Notes: generated by a model not told the origin, from the letters alone. Positions 16,993 through 27,420 are shown, counted from the stretch's first letter. The stretch is DNA of 41,951 nucleotides from Candidatus Parabeggiatoa sp. nov. 3 (GCA_003645185.1 QNEL01000005.1:1-41951), one strand, 5' to 3'. Translations and numbers: made by a program.

Positions 16993-17365
16993 GGGCGCAT
17001 TCCCAAAAAAAGGGTCATTATTAATTTTGGTCGTGAGTGCAAAATTCATTTTGCGTTTGATTTACGTTCCAAATTCATTTTGCGTTTGACTGGAATGCAT
17101 GTCATTTTGCGTTTGACTGGAATGCATGTCATTTTGCGTTTGATTTACGTTCCAAATTCATTTTGCGTTTGATTTTACGTTCCAAATTCATTTTGCGTTT
17201 GACTGGAATGCCTGTTATTTTGCGTTTGATGTTACGTTCCAAATTCATTTTGCGTTTGATTTACGTTCCAAATTCATTTTGCGTTTGACTGGAATGCCTG
17301 TTATTTTGCGTTTGATTTACGTTCCAAATTCATTTTGCAATGACCCTTTTTTTGGGAATGCGCCC
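16993..17365. mobile_element. 373-bp transposon-like element with 27-bp perfect TIRs and 9-bp target duplication
   Basis: The left terminal repeat 16993-17019 (GGGCGCATTCCC, seven A, GGGTCATT) is the exact reverse complement of 17339-17365. Directly outside lies CTTCCTTTT at both 16984-16992 and 17366-17374, an exact 9-bp direct repeat, as expected for a target-site duplication. The interior codes for nothing convincing and is almost entirely tandem repeats. It is therefore a non-autonomous element mobilised in trans by a transposase that makes 9-bp staggered cuts. Confidence 0.92.
17060..17338 (+). repeat. Two-type minisatellite inside the 373-bp element
   Basis: Type A units of 29-30 bases start ATTTACGTTCCAAATTC. 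Type B units of 27 bases start ACTGGAATGC. Both end in ATTTTGCGTTTG. Read from 17060 the order is A-B-B-A-A-B-A-A-B-A, with the last A running into the right terminal repeat. Within-type copies are identical or differ by one or two bases. A related GCAAAATTCATTTTGC palindrome sits at its left edge (17039-17054). Confidence 0.92.
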
Positions 17366-17461
17366 CTTCCTTTTCACCACCCCAGGTTTATCCTTTCTTA
17401 TATCAAATCCTTGTAGTTATGGTTTGACTTTATAAACAACTTAATCAACGTGTAAGAAACA

Positions 17462-20400
17462 ATGACTATTATGAAAACAAGTCTACCAAGACTATTTGTT
17501 TGCTTGTTTTTCCTTGTCAATCACGTAGCGTATGCCAGTACTGTCTACGTGAATGACGATGCGAGCGGCAGCAATGATGGCACGTCGTGGGCTGATGCTT
17601 ATCTTGATTTGCAATCGGCCTTAACGAGTGCGACTAGCGGTGACGAGATTTGGGTTGCCGCGGGTACTTATGTACCCACAACAGATACTGATCGAACCGC
17701 GACTTTTCAGTTGAAAAGCGGTGTCGCGATTTATGCTGGCTTTGCGGGCACGGAAAGCACTGTTTCTGAACGCCTTTGGGAAACCAATACTGCGATATTA
17801 AGTGGGGACATTGGGGCCCAAGGTGACGATACTGATAACAGTTACCACATTCTAACCGGTAGTGGTACCGATAGTAGTGCTATTGTTGATGGTTTTACCC
17901 TGACTAAAGGGCGTGCCGATGGTGATAGTGCCGCTATGCAGCATCAAGGTGGTGGTATGTACAATGATGCCGGCAGTCCAACCCTGAAAAATGTCATTTT
18001 CACTGACAACTTTTCTCAAGGTAACGGTGCTGCCATGGCAAATTGGAATGGTAGCCATCTCACTTTGTCTAATGCGACTTTTAGCAATAACCAAGCTAAG
18101 GGTTATGCGGGTGCCGTTTTTAACAAAAAATCTAGCCCCACTTTGACTGATGTCAGATTTGAGTCAAATCGTGCCAGTGTGAGTGGTGGGGGTATGTATA
18201 ATCAATCTCAGAGTAGCCCCACTCTGACGAATGTTGTTTTTCGAGGCAACAGAGCTTATTGGGCAGGGGCCATGATTAATGAGTATAGCAGTCATGCCAT
18301 ACTCAATAATGTTTTATTTAGTGGCAATAAGGCTTCCAAGTCTGGCGGCGCGATCACGAATAAAGGCAATAGTCATCCGACTTTAACTAATGTGACGATT
18401 GTGGGCAATCTGGCTGGCAATGAGGCCGGTGCCATTGGTATTCGCACCGGCACGAGTATGACTCTGAATAATTGTATTATTTGGAATAACAGCCCCACCG
18501 AGACTCAAGTGCTTGATGAAGACGGAACAAGCACGATTAATCATTCTATTATCCAAGGCGGTTGGACAGGTACTGCTAATCTTGATGCCGATCCGAAGTT
18601 TGTCACGTCTATTGATCCGGCCAGTGCCCCAACTACCTCGGGCGATTTTCATCTTAATACGGGTTCTCCCGCTATCGCGGCCGGTGATAATAGTCTCATT
18701 GCCTCTGGCGTGTCCACCGATTTAGACGGTAATCCACGCATTTCTCATGGCACGGTTAATATGGGCGCGTATGAAGGCGATTTAGTGCCGGCTACTAATA
18801 AGGTGCCCACGATTGCGGGGAGCCCTGAAACCAGTGTGACTGCCAACACGGCTTATAGTTTTATCCCCACAGCCAATGATGATGAGGGTGAGACTTTAAC
18901 GTTTTCGATTACCGGTAAACCGGATTGGGCAGACTTTGATACCAGCACGGGTAAACTCAGTGGTACGCCAAACAGTGCGGGTACGCACAGTGGTATTACG
19001 ATTACGGTTTCAGATGATCAAGATTCTGCCAGCTTAGCGGCTTTTACCGTGACGGTGAATGCGCCAACCCCCAGTAATCATGCGCCCACTATTTCTGGCA
19101 CACCCGCTACTAGCGTTACCGTAGGTAATGCTTATACGTTTACCCCTACGGCGAGTGATAGTGATGGTGATAGTTTAACGTTTTCCATAAGCAGTAAACC
19201 GGCTTGGGCAAACTTTGATACCAGCACGGGCAAATTAACCGGTACGCCCAACAGTGCCAGCGAACACAGTGGTATAACGATTACCGTTTCCGATGGTAAA
19301 GCGTCTGCTAACTTAGCGGCTTTTAGTCTTACTGTGATGGCAATGCCCAATAATGCACCGAGCATTTCGGGTACGCCAACAACGACGCTTACCGCAGCTA
19401 GTGCTTATACTTTTACCCCCAGCGCAAGTGATAGTGATGGCGATAGTCTCACTTTCTCAATTACCGCTAAACCGGATTGGGCAGATTTTGATACCAGTAC
19501 GGGTAAATTAAGTGGTACGCCAAACAGTGCCAGCGAACACAGTGGTATAACGATCAGTGTTTCGGATGGCACTGACACGGTAAGCCTAGAGGCTTTTACG
19601 GTAACGGTAACGATCAGTACTCAAGAACAGACTGAGTTTAGTGGCGTGATAGCGGCTCATAATGAATGGCGACAACAAGTCGGTGTTGACGGATTAACGT
19701 GGCATTCTGAATTGGCTAATGCGGCTCAAACCTGGGCTAATACTTTGCAAGATCAAGCTTGCAAACTTGAACATAATCCTAATACGCCCTACGGTGAAAA
19801 TATTTATTGGGCAAGTGGCACTTCACCAACGCCAAAAAGTGTCGTGGATTCCTGGGGCAGTGAAAAAGCGGACTACGATTATGACACCAACATTTGTCAA
19901 CCAGATAAAGTGTGTGGACATTACACTCAAATCGTGTGGGAAAAAACCACCGAAGTCGGTTGTGGAAAAGCGGCCTGTGCTAATGAACACGTTTGGGTGT
20001 GTAATTACAATCCACCAGGCAATTCTGCTGGGCAAAAACCGTATACCCAAGTTGTGCAAAATACCAAGCCAACCTTGTCTGGTACTCCCCTGACGCTTGT
20101 CGATGTGAACACGCCTTATCAGTTTACGCCTACGGCTAATGATAGTGATAGTGGTGATAGCTTGAGTTTTTCTATTACTGGCAAACCCGCTTGGGCTAAT
20201 TTAAATGCCACGACGGGCGAATTAAGCGGTACGCCAACTGAAGCAGGTACCTTTACTAATATTATTATAAGTGTCTCGGATGGCACCGACACGGTAAGCT
20301 TGCCAGCCTTTGAGATCACCGTGAATACTGTCAGTACGCCTACCCCTACTCTACCCCCCAATATTGCCGGCTTAATCGTCACAACGACTGAAGACAGTGG

Positions 20401-23400
20401 TGCGGGTTCCTTACGCCAAATACTGGCCGATGCCAGTGACGGGGAGACGATTGGTTTTGATGCCAGTCTTGCTGGGCAAACGATTGCTTTTGCCACAACT
20501 TTAGAGATTGATAAAAGCGTCACCCTTGATGGAAATGGACGCAATCTCACGCTCAGTGGTGACAGCGATAATGACGGTGTGGGCAATATTCTGGTCATGC
20601 AAGTTCAAAAGGGCAAGACAGTTACCCTCAATAACCTAACGATTACCAAAGGTAATAATCAATCTGGGGGTGGACTGCATAATGCCGGTACCTTAACCAT
20701 TAACAACTGTACCTTTGTTGAAAACACCGATACGTATTGGGGTGGCGGTGCAATTCGTAATGATGGCACGCTGACTATCAACAACAGTACTTTTGCGAAT
20801 AACCAAGCTAACCGTCACAGTGCGGCGATTTACAATCGCAGTGGTGTACTGACGATCAATCACAGTACCTTTTCGGGTAATCACGCCAAAAAGGCTACCG
20901 AAACGGGTACTATCGGTAATCATTCAACCGCCACCTTGCATCTCAAAAACAGTATTATTGCCAATAGTACGGGTACCTATTGCTCTGGCGTGCTGGCTAG
21001 CAATCTGAACAACTTGATTGCAGATGGCAGTTGCAGCGCAAGCTTTAGCGGTGAGGCTATGCTGGGTGAACTACAAGATAATGGCGGTGATACGCTGACT
21101 TTTCCCCTCTTAGCCGGTAGCTCAGCCATTAATACGGGCGATAATACCGTTTGTGCCGCTATCCATCATTCTGATCAACGCGATTATGTTCGTGAAGATG
21201 GCTTATGTGATTTGGGTGCTATTGAAGTCGGCGCACAAGTCAATCAGGCTCCCATCCTTGCCGGTACACCCACTACCAGCCTCAATGTGGGTAATGCTTA
21301 CACTTTCACACCGACGGCCAGTGATCCCGATGGACATGCCCTCACTTTCACGATTGAAAATCAGCCCGCTTGGGCAAACTTCAATCCTCAAACTGGGGAA
21401 CTCAGTGGCAATCCGAGCAATGGCAGTTTGGGCACGACTCACAATATTGTGATCAGCGTCGCAGACTTTGGGGGTGCGACGGTTGCTTTATCGCCCTTTA
21501 ATCTGACTGTCAAAACCGATGTGCCTAACTTACCGGGTAGCCTTGTCACCAATACCCTTGATGATGGCGTAGGTTCTTTACGGCAAGTGATTGCCAATGC
21601 CAATGCGGGTGATACCCTGGTTTTTGATATCAGTATTGCTGGGCAAACGATTCACCTTGCCAGCCCCTTATTCATAAATAAAAACATCACCATTGAGGGC
21701 AGTGGACGTAATCTCACGCTCAGTGGCGATAGTAATCATGATGGCATAGGTGATGTGCGCGTCATAGAAATTCAAAGTGGGGGAACGGTTACTCTCAATA
21801 ACCTGACGATAACTAAAGGGAGTAATAATGCCGGGGGTGGATTGCATAATAATGGGACATTAACCATTAACAATTGTACCTTTGTTGAAAACACCGATAC
21901 TTATTGGGGTGGCGGTGCCATTCGTAACGAGGGTACGCTGACTATCAACAACAGTACTTTTGCCAATAACCAAGCTAACCGTCACAGTGCCGCGATTTAC
22001 AATCGCAGTGGTGTACTGACGATCAATCACAGCACCTTTTCAGGTAATCGCGCCAAAAATGCCGCCGAAACAGGTAGTCTTGGAAACCATTCAACCGCCA
22101 CATTGCATCTCAAAAACAGCATTATTGCCAATAGCACGGGTAGCTATTGCTCTGGCGTGCTGGCTAGCAATCTGAACAACTTGATTGCAGATGGCAGTTG
22201 TAGCCCAAGCTTTCTCGGTGATCCCATATTGGGTGAATTGCAAGACAATGGGGGGGAAACCCTGACATTTGCACTCAATGCCGGTAGCCCCGCTATTAAT
22301 GCTGCTGACTGTACGGCGATTGATGGCACGGTGATAACGATTGATCAACGCAAATCTCTCCGTAATGATGGGCAATGTGATCTCGGTGCTTATGAATTTG
22401 GCATGGCTGCCAACCAAGTACCCGTTATCGCGGGTACCCCACCTTTAAGTATTGATGAAGGTAACCTCTATGAGTTTATACCCACAGTCACTGATACGGA
22501 TGGACAAACCTTGACTTTCCGTATAGAAAATCAGCCCCTCTGGGCAGAGTTCAATACCAGCACTGGGTTTGTGAGCGGTACACCGCTAAATGAACAAGTC
22601 GGTACGACAGCCCCCATTCTCATCAGCGTCACTGATGGCATTGATACCAGCAGCTTGCCCGCATTTCAGATTGAAGTGATGGATGTCAACGCCGCGCCTA
22701 GGATTACCGGTACTGTCACAACAACAGCTTATGTCGGCATACCCTACACGGCCGTTTCGCCCTTTACCGAAATCGACGGCGGCGATAGCATTACCGGTTA
22801 TCGTATTGAAAACCAACCGTTATGGCTTACCTTTAACACCCAAACCGGAGAACTCGGTGGTACGCCCACGGTTGCTGACTTAGCTATCAGCCAAGCTATC
22901 CAGATAATCGCCACCGATACGCGCAATGCCAGTACGACTTTCAGCTTTGATTTAGAAGTGATTCACAAAGCCGCACTGGCACTCAATCCAACCACGCCCC
23001 TGCAATTAGCCGGTACAGTAGGTGAAGCCGCGCCCTCTCAAACGTTTACCGTGAGCAACGCAGCCCAAGGTACCCTCAATTGGACGATTGAGACAACGGT
23101 TGAAACGCACAACAATGCCGGTTTACCGGCTGGCTACAACTGGTTACAAGTAAGTCAAGCCTCCGGAAGTGATTTAGCCACCCTCACCGTTTCAGCCGAT
23201 CTGAGTGGATTGGTGAGCGGTATTTATATTGGACATATCACAGTAGCTGCTGAACATGCCGACAATAGCCCACAAACCCTTGATGTCCAACTGACGGTGA
23301 CAGAACCACAAAGTTTGCCACTGGATGTGCAACCGAGCAGCTTAACCTTTTCAGCACTGTTAGGCGGTGTCAATCCGGCCCCCCAAACCCTCACCTTGAG

Positions 23401-26400
23401 CAATTATGTGGGAACACCTCACCTCACCAGAGTGGATAATAAGCAACAATGGATCACTTGGGCAAACCAAACCAAGACGGCCTCATACAAAAGCTACAAC
23501 GTGTGGCCAAAAATCGCTGAATTGGCTGTCGGTATTCACCAAACCAATATTAAGGTTTATGACGACAGAATCCCGGCGCGTCATTTTATTGTGCCAGTAA
23601 CCATGCATATCACGGATAATCCTGAAATTATCCCGAATCGCACCCAGTTGCAATATGGAATGCTGTTAGGTGCCGAAGCGCCCGCCGCTCAATATTTCAC
23701 ACTCAGAAGCAGTGGAGCAAGCGAACTGCCTTGGACAGCCACGAGCGACCAAAATTGGTTATTACTCAGCGCCACCAGTGGACAAACTCCCGCAACAGTC
23801 GATGTGATCATTGCTGACAGTCAACTGACGCAAGTCGGCACGCACACCGCGACGATTAACATTACTGGTGGCACCACTTCACAGTCAATTCAGGTAAGCT
23901 TTACGATATTTGACGACAGCAAAATCGCCCTATATGGCTTAGAAATCACCCAAGGCGTGCAAGATTTACTGAACAGCGTACCCTTGTTCCTCAAACGCAA
24001 AACGTTTGTACGTGCCCATGTTCGCAGTCGCACAGATGAGATCATTGAAAACATGACAGCCACATTAAAAGTCAAACAAGGCAATAGCCTCATTGGCGAA
24101 CTGAACCCAGTGAATAACGGCGGTTCTATTGATGTGATCCCCAATCCCAATCGAGCGCATCTCAACGACAGTTTTCTGTTTGAAGTGCCCATAGCCTGGT
24201 TAAAGCCCAATATCACCTTTAAATTTAAAGGCAAAAATCAACCCGTCGCTTGTCAAGAAAATGCCAGCGAGCCACACGACTGCCAAGCCACCCTCAGCTT
24301 TGACGAAAACTTCATCTTACCGCTCACCTTTGTCGATGTGGTTAGGATAAACTCCGAAACAGGTGAAGTACGGGCACCCAGTCAAGCCAATAGAGATTTT
24401 GCCCAACGCAACATTGTCGCCACCTATCCTTTGAGTGAGCTTGACTTCTATTATCATCCCACCCCCATTGTCGCTGAGATGACAGAAAAACACATCACTA
24501 AGGGGTTAAATGGATTAAGCTCAAAACAAGCCGAAATCGGTAGGCCCGGTTATTATCATGCCCTAACGCTTGGTTCTCAAGGCAATATTGCTGGACTAGC
24601 AACCGTGGGCGGAAATCGTGCTTGTAGCATAGTGGCTGGCTATGTCATTCCACATGAAATGGGACACAACATGGGTTTTGCCAATAGTCGGAATAAGCCC
24701 ATAGATTTTCCGTTCTCCGCAGATTATCCCTTAGAAATGACCGGTGATCGGGCAGTCTATCGTCTCGATATCCACGACAAACGTCTTTTTATGCCCGCCG
24801 ATAAATCCGTCATGCAAGGCTGGATTGCCTCACCTTACCATTACCGTTATATTCATAGCGTGATAAGTCGGTATATTGATTGGCAACCCACCAATACCAA
24901 ACGCGGTAATCGCGCCAAAACCAGAAGTGGCAAGACACCCATTACCCAAGCCCTGTTGATAACGGGACAACTTTTGCCAACGGCCAATCAAGGGCAAATA
25001 GACAGAATCATTGATACCGAAACGCGCACGGCCACTCCAGAACCAGGCGACTACACGGTACGCATTGAAGACAGTCAAGGCAATGAATTAGCCGCTTATC
25101 CTTTTGGCCCCACGCTGATTCCTAATGATGCCGACGACATGACATCAGGAGAGAATAGTTATCGCTTTGAATTGCTGTTACCGCGAGAAGCGGCAATGAA
25201 TCGTATAGCGATAATGCAGCAAGGGCAAGCAATCGCCACACGCAACGCCTCAGCAAACCGCCCCAATGTGACTGTTCTCAGCCCCAACGGAGGCGAAAAA
25301 TACGAAACTGGCATTATCCCGATGACTTGGCAAGCCCATGATGCCGATGGTGACGCTTTGAATTACACCATTGAATACAGTGTCGATGCTGGGCAAAGTT
25401 GGCAACTGCTGGCTGCCCAATGGCAGGGAACCAGTCTAAACTTAGACACCAGCTTGCTCCCCGGCGCGAGAGAAGCCCAAATCCGCGTATGGGCTAACGA
25501 TGGTTTTCACACAAAACTAGACTCATCAGATAGCAGCTTTACGGTTGTCGGTAAGCCACCAACAGCCAGCCTCTTCACCGAAGACGGTGGACTCTACATC
25601 ACTGGACAAACCCTCATTTTAGAAGGCCATGCCTTTGACAAAGAAGATGGCCAACTCGCATCAAGTGCTTTAACTTGGCATTCCAGTCGCAATGGCGAAT
25701 TAGGCACAGGCAATCACCGCTTGTTAGCCGATAACTTAGCCATCGGTGAACACAGACTGACATTAACCGCAACCGACAGTGACGGGCTGACTGACACGGC
25801 CAGTATCACAGTGCAGATATTCCGGGATCGCCCCGCCGTATTGCCAGCCAGATTAGCCGTTTCCAGTCGAAATGTCTACTTACTGAGCAATGGCGAGGCT
25901 TTGTCAGACACCATTGAAATCAATAACTTGGGTGAAGCAAGCCTCAATTGGACAGCCATCAGTGATGTCAACGGGTTACAATTACTGGCAATCAGTGATG
26001 CTGCGCCATCACAACTCAAGATAACCGCTAAACCGACTGGATTGGAGATAGGCGAATACACCGGCACCGTCACCATTACCGGCAGTAACGGTGATATACA
26101 AACCGTTGAAGTCATGTTAACACTCAACCAAACCCCTCACACGCCCGTCGTGACAGCAAGTCCCTATGTCAGTTTACCCAGACTGTGTTCGATAAACCAA
26201 GGTACAATTGACCAAGTCTGCCATGCAGGGGATAGAATCTTGAGTGGAAACGTAGTGGTTGGTGAAAATGCCAGTATGAGCCACGCGATTTTTGAAGGCG
26301 AGATTGACAATGAAGGATTGATTTCTAATTCTCTTATCACACCAACAGCCCTCTTAACGGGTGGGATTCTCAGCGGCTATATTGAAAATGAAGGCACCTT

Positions 26401-27127
26401 GAAAGACTTTGAATTTCGAGGCATGTCGATTATAGGGGGCACCTTAGCAGGCAACATCAGAAACAGCAGTCAAGTGGGCGGGTATTTTCAAGATGTGCAG
26501 TTAGCCCCCAATACTGAGATTACAGGCGGACAACTGTCAGGCAGTATCATAGGAGATGCCCAAGCCCCCGCGTGGTTAGAAAACCTCAGCATCAAATCCG
26601 GCAGCCACCTTGATAACGTCATCATCGCTCACAACGTCACATTAGGCGAATCCGTCACGCTAGGCGAAGGGGTACGATGGCAAATGAGATTCACAAGCCA
26701 AGCAACAGGAATAGACAATCTCGGCAACCCCGTAGACAACTTACAAACGGCATTTGACTGCCTGACACATCCCGTCAAACAAATTGACACCCAACCCGTG
26801 CGCATGGTAACCGGTGAAACCCTCAGCTTCTCAATCCACATCAGCCTAGATCAGGCCCATGTTCAACAGGCCGGTGAACTGCTCATCATTCAACAAAACG
26901 CCCAAGGGTTTGAGATGTTAGTTGGCGAACAGTGGTTGACATGGGATGGCTCGATAAGCCACTTAGAAGCCGTAGAATCTTACGACGCACTACCCGAAAC
27001 ACTAGAACACGTACTTCAACTCACCCCGCCAGAAGGTGAATACACCCTCTACATCGGTTATCGTCTCAGCGAAGAAGGCACCCTGATCTACAATGGAGAG
27101 CAACCTATTCAATATATAGTTGACTGA
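17462..27127 (+). CDS. Giant exported multidomain protein (beta-helix, Ig-like, CAP, metzincin-like)
   Basis: A 3221-residue protein. A signal peptide ends near AYA-STVYVND (about residue 25). An ATG at 17471 is an alternative start. Approximate domains in order: right-handed beta-helix (30-440, ending in the GAYEGD tail of anchor-Q-type proteins); three He_PIG-type Ig repeats (450-715); a CAP/SCP domain (720-865) with VCGHYTQIVW and WVCNYNPPGN; an Ig repeat; two beta-helices (967-1258 and 1353-1647) separated and followed by Ig repeats; three BACON-like domains (1836-2150); a metzincin-like protease (2153-2480) with HEMGHNMGF (from H2398) and a Met-turn-like SVMQGW (M2451); Ig- and BACON-like modules (2604-2895); and a turn-rich beta-helix-like tail. 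The third zinc-ligand position of HExxHxxGxxH is Asn2408. No LPxTG, T9SS or autotransporter end is seen. A surface adhesin or secreted protease is inferred. Confidence 0.85.
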   Translation: MTIMKTSLPRLFVCLFFLVNHVAYASTVYVNDDASGSNDGTSWADAYLDLQSALTSATSGDEIWVAAGTYVPTTDTDRTATFQLKSGVAIYAGFAGTESTVSERLWETNTAILSGDIGAQGDDTDNSYHILTGSGTDSSAIVDGFTLTKGRADGDSAAMQHQGGGMYNDAGSPTLKNVIFTDNFSQGNGAAMANWNGSHLTLSNATFSNNQAKGYAGAVFNKKSSPTLTDVRFESNRASVSGGGMYNQSQSSPTLTNVVFRGNRAYWAGAMINEYSSHAILNNVLFSGNKASKSGGAITNKGNSHPTLTNVTIVGNLAGNEAGAIGIRTGTSMTLNNCIIWNNSPTETQVLDEDGTSTINHSIIQGGWTGTANLDADPKFVTSIDPASAPTTSGDFHLNTGSPAIAAGDNSLIASGVSTDLDGNPRISHGTVNMGAYEGDLVPATNKVPTIAGSPETSVTANTAYSFIPTANDDEGETLTFSITGKPDWADFDTSTGKLSGTPNSAGTHSGITITVSDDQDSASLAAFTVTVNAPTPSNHAPTISGTPATSVTVGNAYTFTPTASDSDGDSLTFSISSKPAWANFDTSTGKLTGTPNSASEHSGITITVSDGKASANLAAFSLTVMAMPNNAPSISGTPTTTLTAASAYTFTPSASDSDGDSLTFSITAKPDWADFDTSTGKLSGTPNSASEHSGITISVSDGTDTVSLEAFTVTVTISTQEQTEFSGVIAAHNEWRQQVGVDGLTWHSELANAAQTWANTLQDQACKLEHNPNTPYGENIYWASGTSPTPKSVVDSWGSEKADYDYDTNICQPDKVCGHYTQIVWEKTTEVGCGKAACANEHVWVCNYNPPGNSAGQKPYTQVVQNTKPTLSGTPLTLVDVNTPYQFTPTANDSDSGDSLSFSITGKPAWANLNATTGELSGTPTEAGTFTNIIISVSDGTDTVSLPAFEITVNTVSTPTPTLPPNIAGLIVTTTEDSGAGSLRQILADASDGETIGFDASLAGQTIAFATTLEIDKSVTLDGNGRNLTLSGDSDNDGVGNILVMQVQKGKTVTLNNLTITKGNNQSGGGLHNAGTLTINNCTFVENTDTYWGGGAIRNDGTLTINNSTFANNQANRHSAAIYNRSGVLTINHSTFSGNHAKKATETGTIGNHSTATLHLKNSIIANSTGTYCSGVLASNLNNLIADGSCSASFSGEAMLGELQDNGGDTLTFPLLAGSSAINTGDNTVCAAIHHSDQRDYVREDGLCDLGAIEVGAQVNQAPILAGTPTTSLNVGNAYTFTPTASDPDGHALTFTIENQPAWANFNPQTGELSGNPSNGSLGTTHNIVISVADFGGATVALSPFNLTVKTDVPNLPGSLVTNTLDDGVGSLRQVIANANAGDTLVFDISIAGQTIHLASPLFINKNITIEGSGRNLTLSGDSNHDGIGDVRVIEIQSGGTVTLNNLTITKGSNNAGGGLHNNGTLTINNCTFVENTDTYWGGGAIRNEGTLTINNSTFANNQANRHSAAIYNRSGVLTINHSTFSGNRAKNAAETGSLGNHSTATLHLKNSIIANSTGSYCSGVLASNLNNLIADGSCSPSFLGDPILGELQDNGGETLTFALNAGSPAINAADCTAIDGTVITIDQRKSLRNDGQCDLGAYEFGMAANQVPVIAGTPPLSIDEGNLYEFIPTVTDTDGQTLTFRIENQPLWAEFNTSTGFVSGTPLNEQVGTTAPILISVTDGIDTSSLPAFQIEVMDVNAAPRITGTVTTTAYVGIPYTAVSPFTEIDGGDSITGYRIENQPLWLTFNTQTGELGGTPTVADLAISQAIQIIATDTRNASTTFSFDLEVIHKAALALNPTTPLQLAGTVGEAAPSQTFTVSNAAQGTLNWTIETTVETHNNAGLPAGYNWLQVSQASGSDLATLTVSADLSGLVSGIYIGHITVAAEHADNSPQTLDVQLTVTEPQSLPLDVQPSSLTFSALLGGVNPAPQTLTLSNYVGTPHLTRVDNKQQWITWANQTKTASYKSYNVWPKIAELAVGIHQTNIKVYDDRIPARHFIVPVTMHITDNPEIIPNRTQLQYGMLLGAEAPAAQYFTLRSSGASELPWTATSDQNWLLLSATSGQTPATVDVIIADSQLTQVGTHTATINITGGTTSQSIQVSFTIFDDSKIALYGLEITQGVQDLLNSVPLFLKRKTFVRAHVRSRTDEIIENMTATLKVKQGNSLIGELNPVNNGGSIDVIPNPNRAHLNDSFLFEVPIAWLKPNITFKFKGKNQPVACQENASEPHDCQATLSFDENFILPLTFVDVVRINSETGEVRAPSQANRDFAQRNIVATYPLSELDFYYHPTPIVAEMTEKHITKGLNGLSSKQAEIGRPGYYHALTLGSQGNIAGLATVGGNRACSIVAGYVIPHEMGHNMGFANSRNKPIDFPFSADYPLEMTGDRAVYRLDIHDKRLFMPADKSVMQGWIASPYHYRYIHSVISRYIDWQPTNTKRGNRAKTRSGKTPITQALLITGQLLPTANQGQIDRIIDTETRTATPEPGDYTVRIEDSQGNELAAYPFGPTLIPNDADDMTSGENSYRFELLLPREAAMNRIAIMQQGQAIATRNASANRPNVTVLSPNGGEKYETGIIPMTWQAHDADGDALNYTIEYSVDAGQSWQLLAAQWQGTSLNLDTSLLPGAREAQIRVWANDGFHTKLDSSDSSFTVVGKPPTASLFTEDGGLYITGQTLILEGHAFDKEDGQLASSALTWHSSRNGELGTGNHRLLADNLAIGEHRLTLTATDSDGLTDTASITVQIFRDRPAVLPARLAVSSRNVYLLSNGEALSDTIEINNLGEASLNWTAISDVNGLQLLAISDAAPSQLKITAKPTGLEIGEYTGTVTITGSNGDIQTVEVMLTLNQTPHTPVVTASPYVSLPRLCSINQGTIDQVCHAGDRILSGNVVVGENASMSHAIFEGEIDNEGLISNSLITPTALLTGGILSGYIENEGTLKDFEFRGMSIIGGTLAGNIRNSSQVGGYFQDVQLAPNTEITGGQLSGSIIGDAQAPAWLENLSIKSGSHLDNVIIAHNVTLGESVTLGEGVRWQMRFTSQATGIDNLGNPVDNLQTAFDCLTHPVKQIDTQPVRMVTGETLSFSIHISLDQAHVQQAGELLIIQQNAQGFEMLVGEQWLTWDGSISHLEAVESYDALPETLEHVLQLTPPEGEYTLYIGYRLSEEGTLIYNGEQPIQYIVD
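20380..22227 (+). repeat. Near-identical internal duplication in the giant gene
   Basis: The beta-helix-coding block around 20380-21060 recurs around 21547-22227 at a constant offset of 1167 bases (389 codons). Long runs such as the segment encoding NNSTFANNQANRHSAAIYN are nearly identical at DNA level. This indicates a recent duplication or ongoing gene conversion. Confidence 0.85.
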
Positions 27128-27165
27128 TAACTGATAACCGATAACTGATAACTGATAACTGATAA
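27124..27165 (+). repeat. Six tandem CTGATAA heptamers
   Basis: Six 7-base units (the third is CCGATAA) begin inside the stop codon of the giant gene. They provide multiple TGA and TAA stops in several frames. This is a small tandem repeat prone to slippage. Confidence 0.9.
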
Positions 27166-27420
27166 CTGGGGTTTGGTACTCAAAATATCTCAATTCCTAA
27201 GTTGATTCAATTTTTATCGACTCAATATTTAACTTTGTTAAAGGAATGACACTGGCGTTGATGGTAGGTGTTCTCAAATTTGTAACACGAAGAGTGTGGA
27301 AATAAGATAGAGTTTGTAGGTTGGACTGACTGAGTTCAAATCCAACAAAAGTCGATGATAATTCAATTATAACCTTTCGTTCGCTCGCTTCGCTCGTTAC
27401 TTCCGCTAGCGAACGAAAAC
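27166..27420. other. Intergenic region between convergent genes, with palindromic repeat pieces
   Basis: No gene is visible. 27316-27347 carries GTAGGTTGGACTGACTGAG...ATCCAACA, related to the repeat at 15949. 27375-27431 has CTTTCGTTCGCTCGCTTCG and, further on, AGCGAACGAAAACCTACGG, forming a loose palindrome that runs into the 3' end of vapC. No clear terminator is seen for either convergent transcript. Confidence 0.5.

Noticed and set aside
16978-17172. A 64-codon plus-strand frame over the minisatellite (repeating FILRLTGMHVILRL)
   Set aside because: It is created by the tandem repeats, runs from outside the element across its terminal repeat, and has no ribosome site.
17041-17338. CRISPR array
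   Set aside because: The units are contiguous, have no unique spacers, fall into two related types and lie inside a transposon-like element with terminal inverted repeats. No cas gene is present.
20119-20598. Long minus-strand frames opposite the giant gene
   Set aside because: They mirror the low-complexity Ig and beta-helix coding sequence, lack ribosome sites and match no family.
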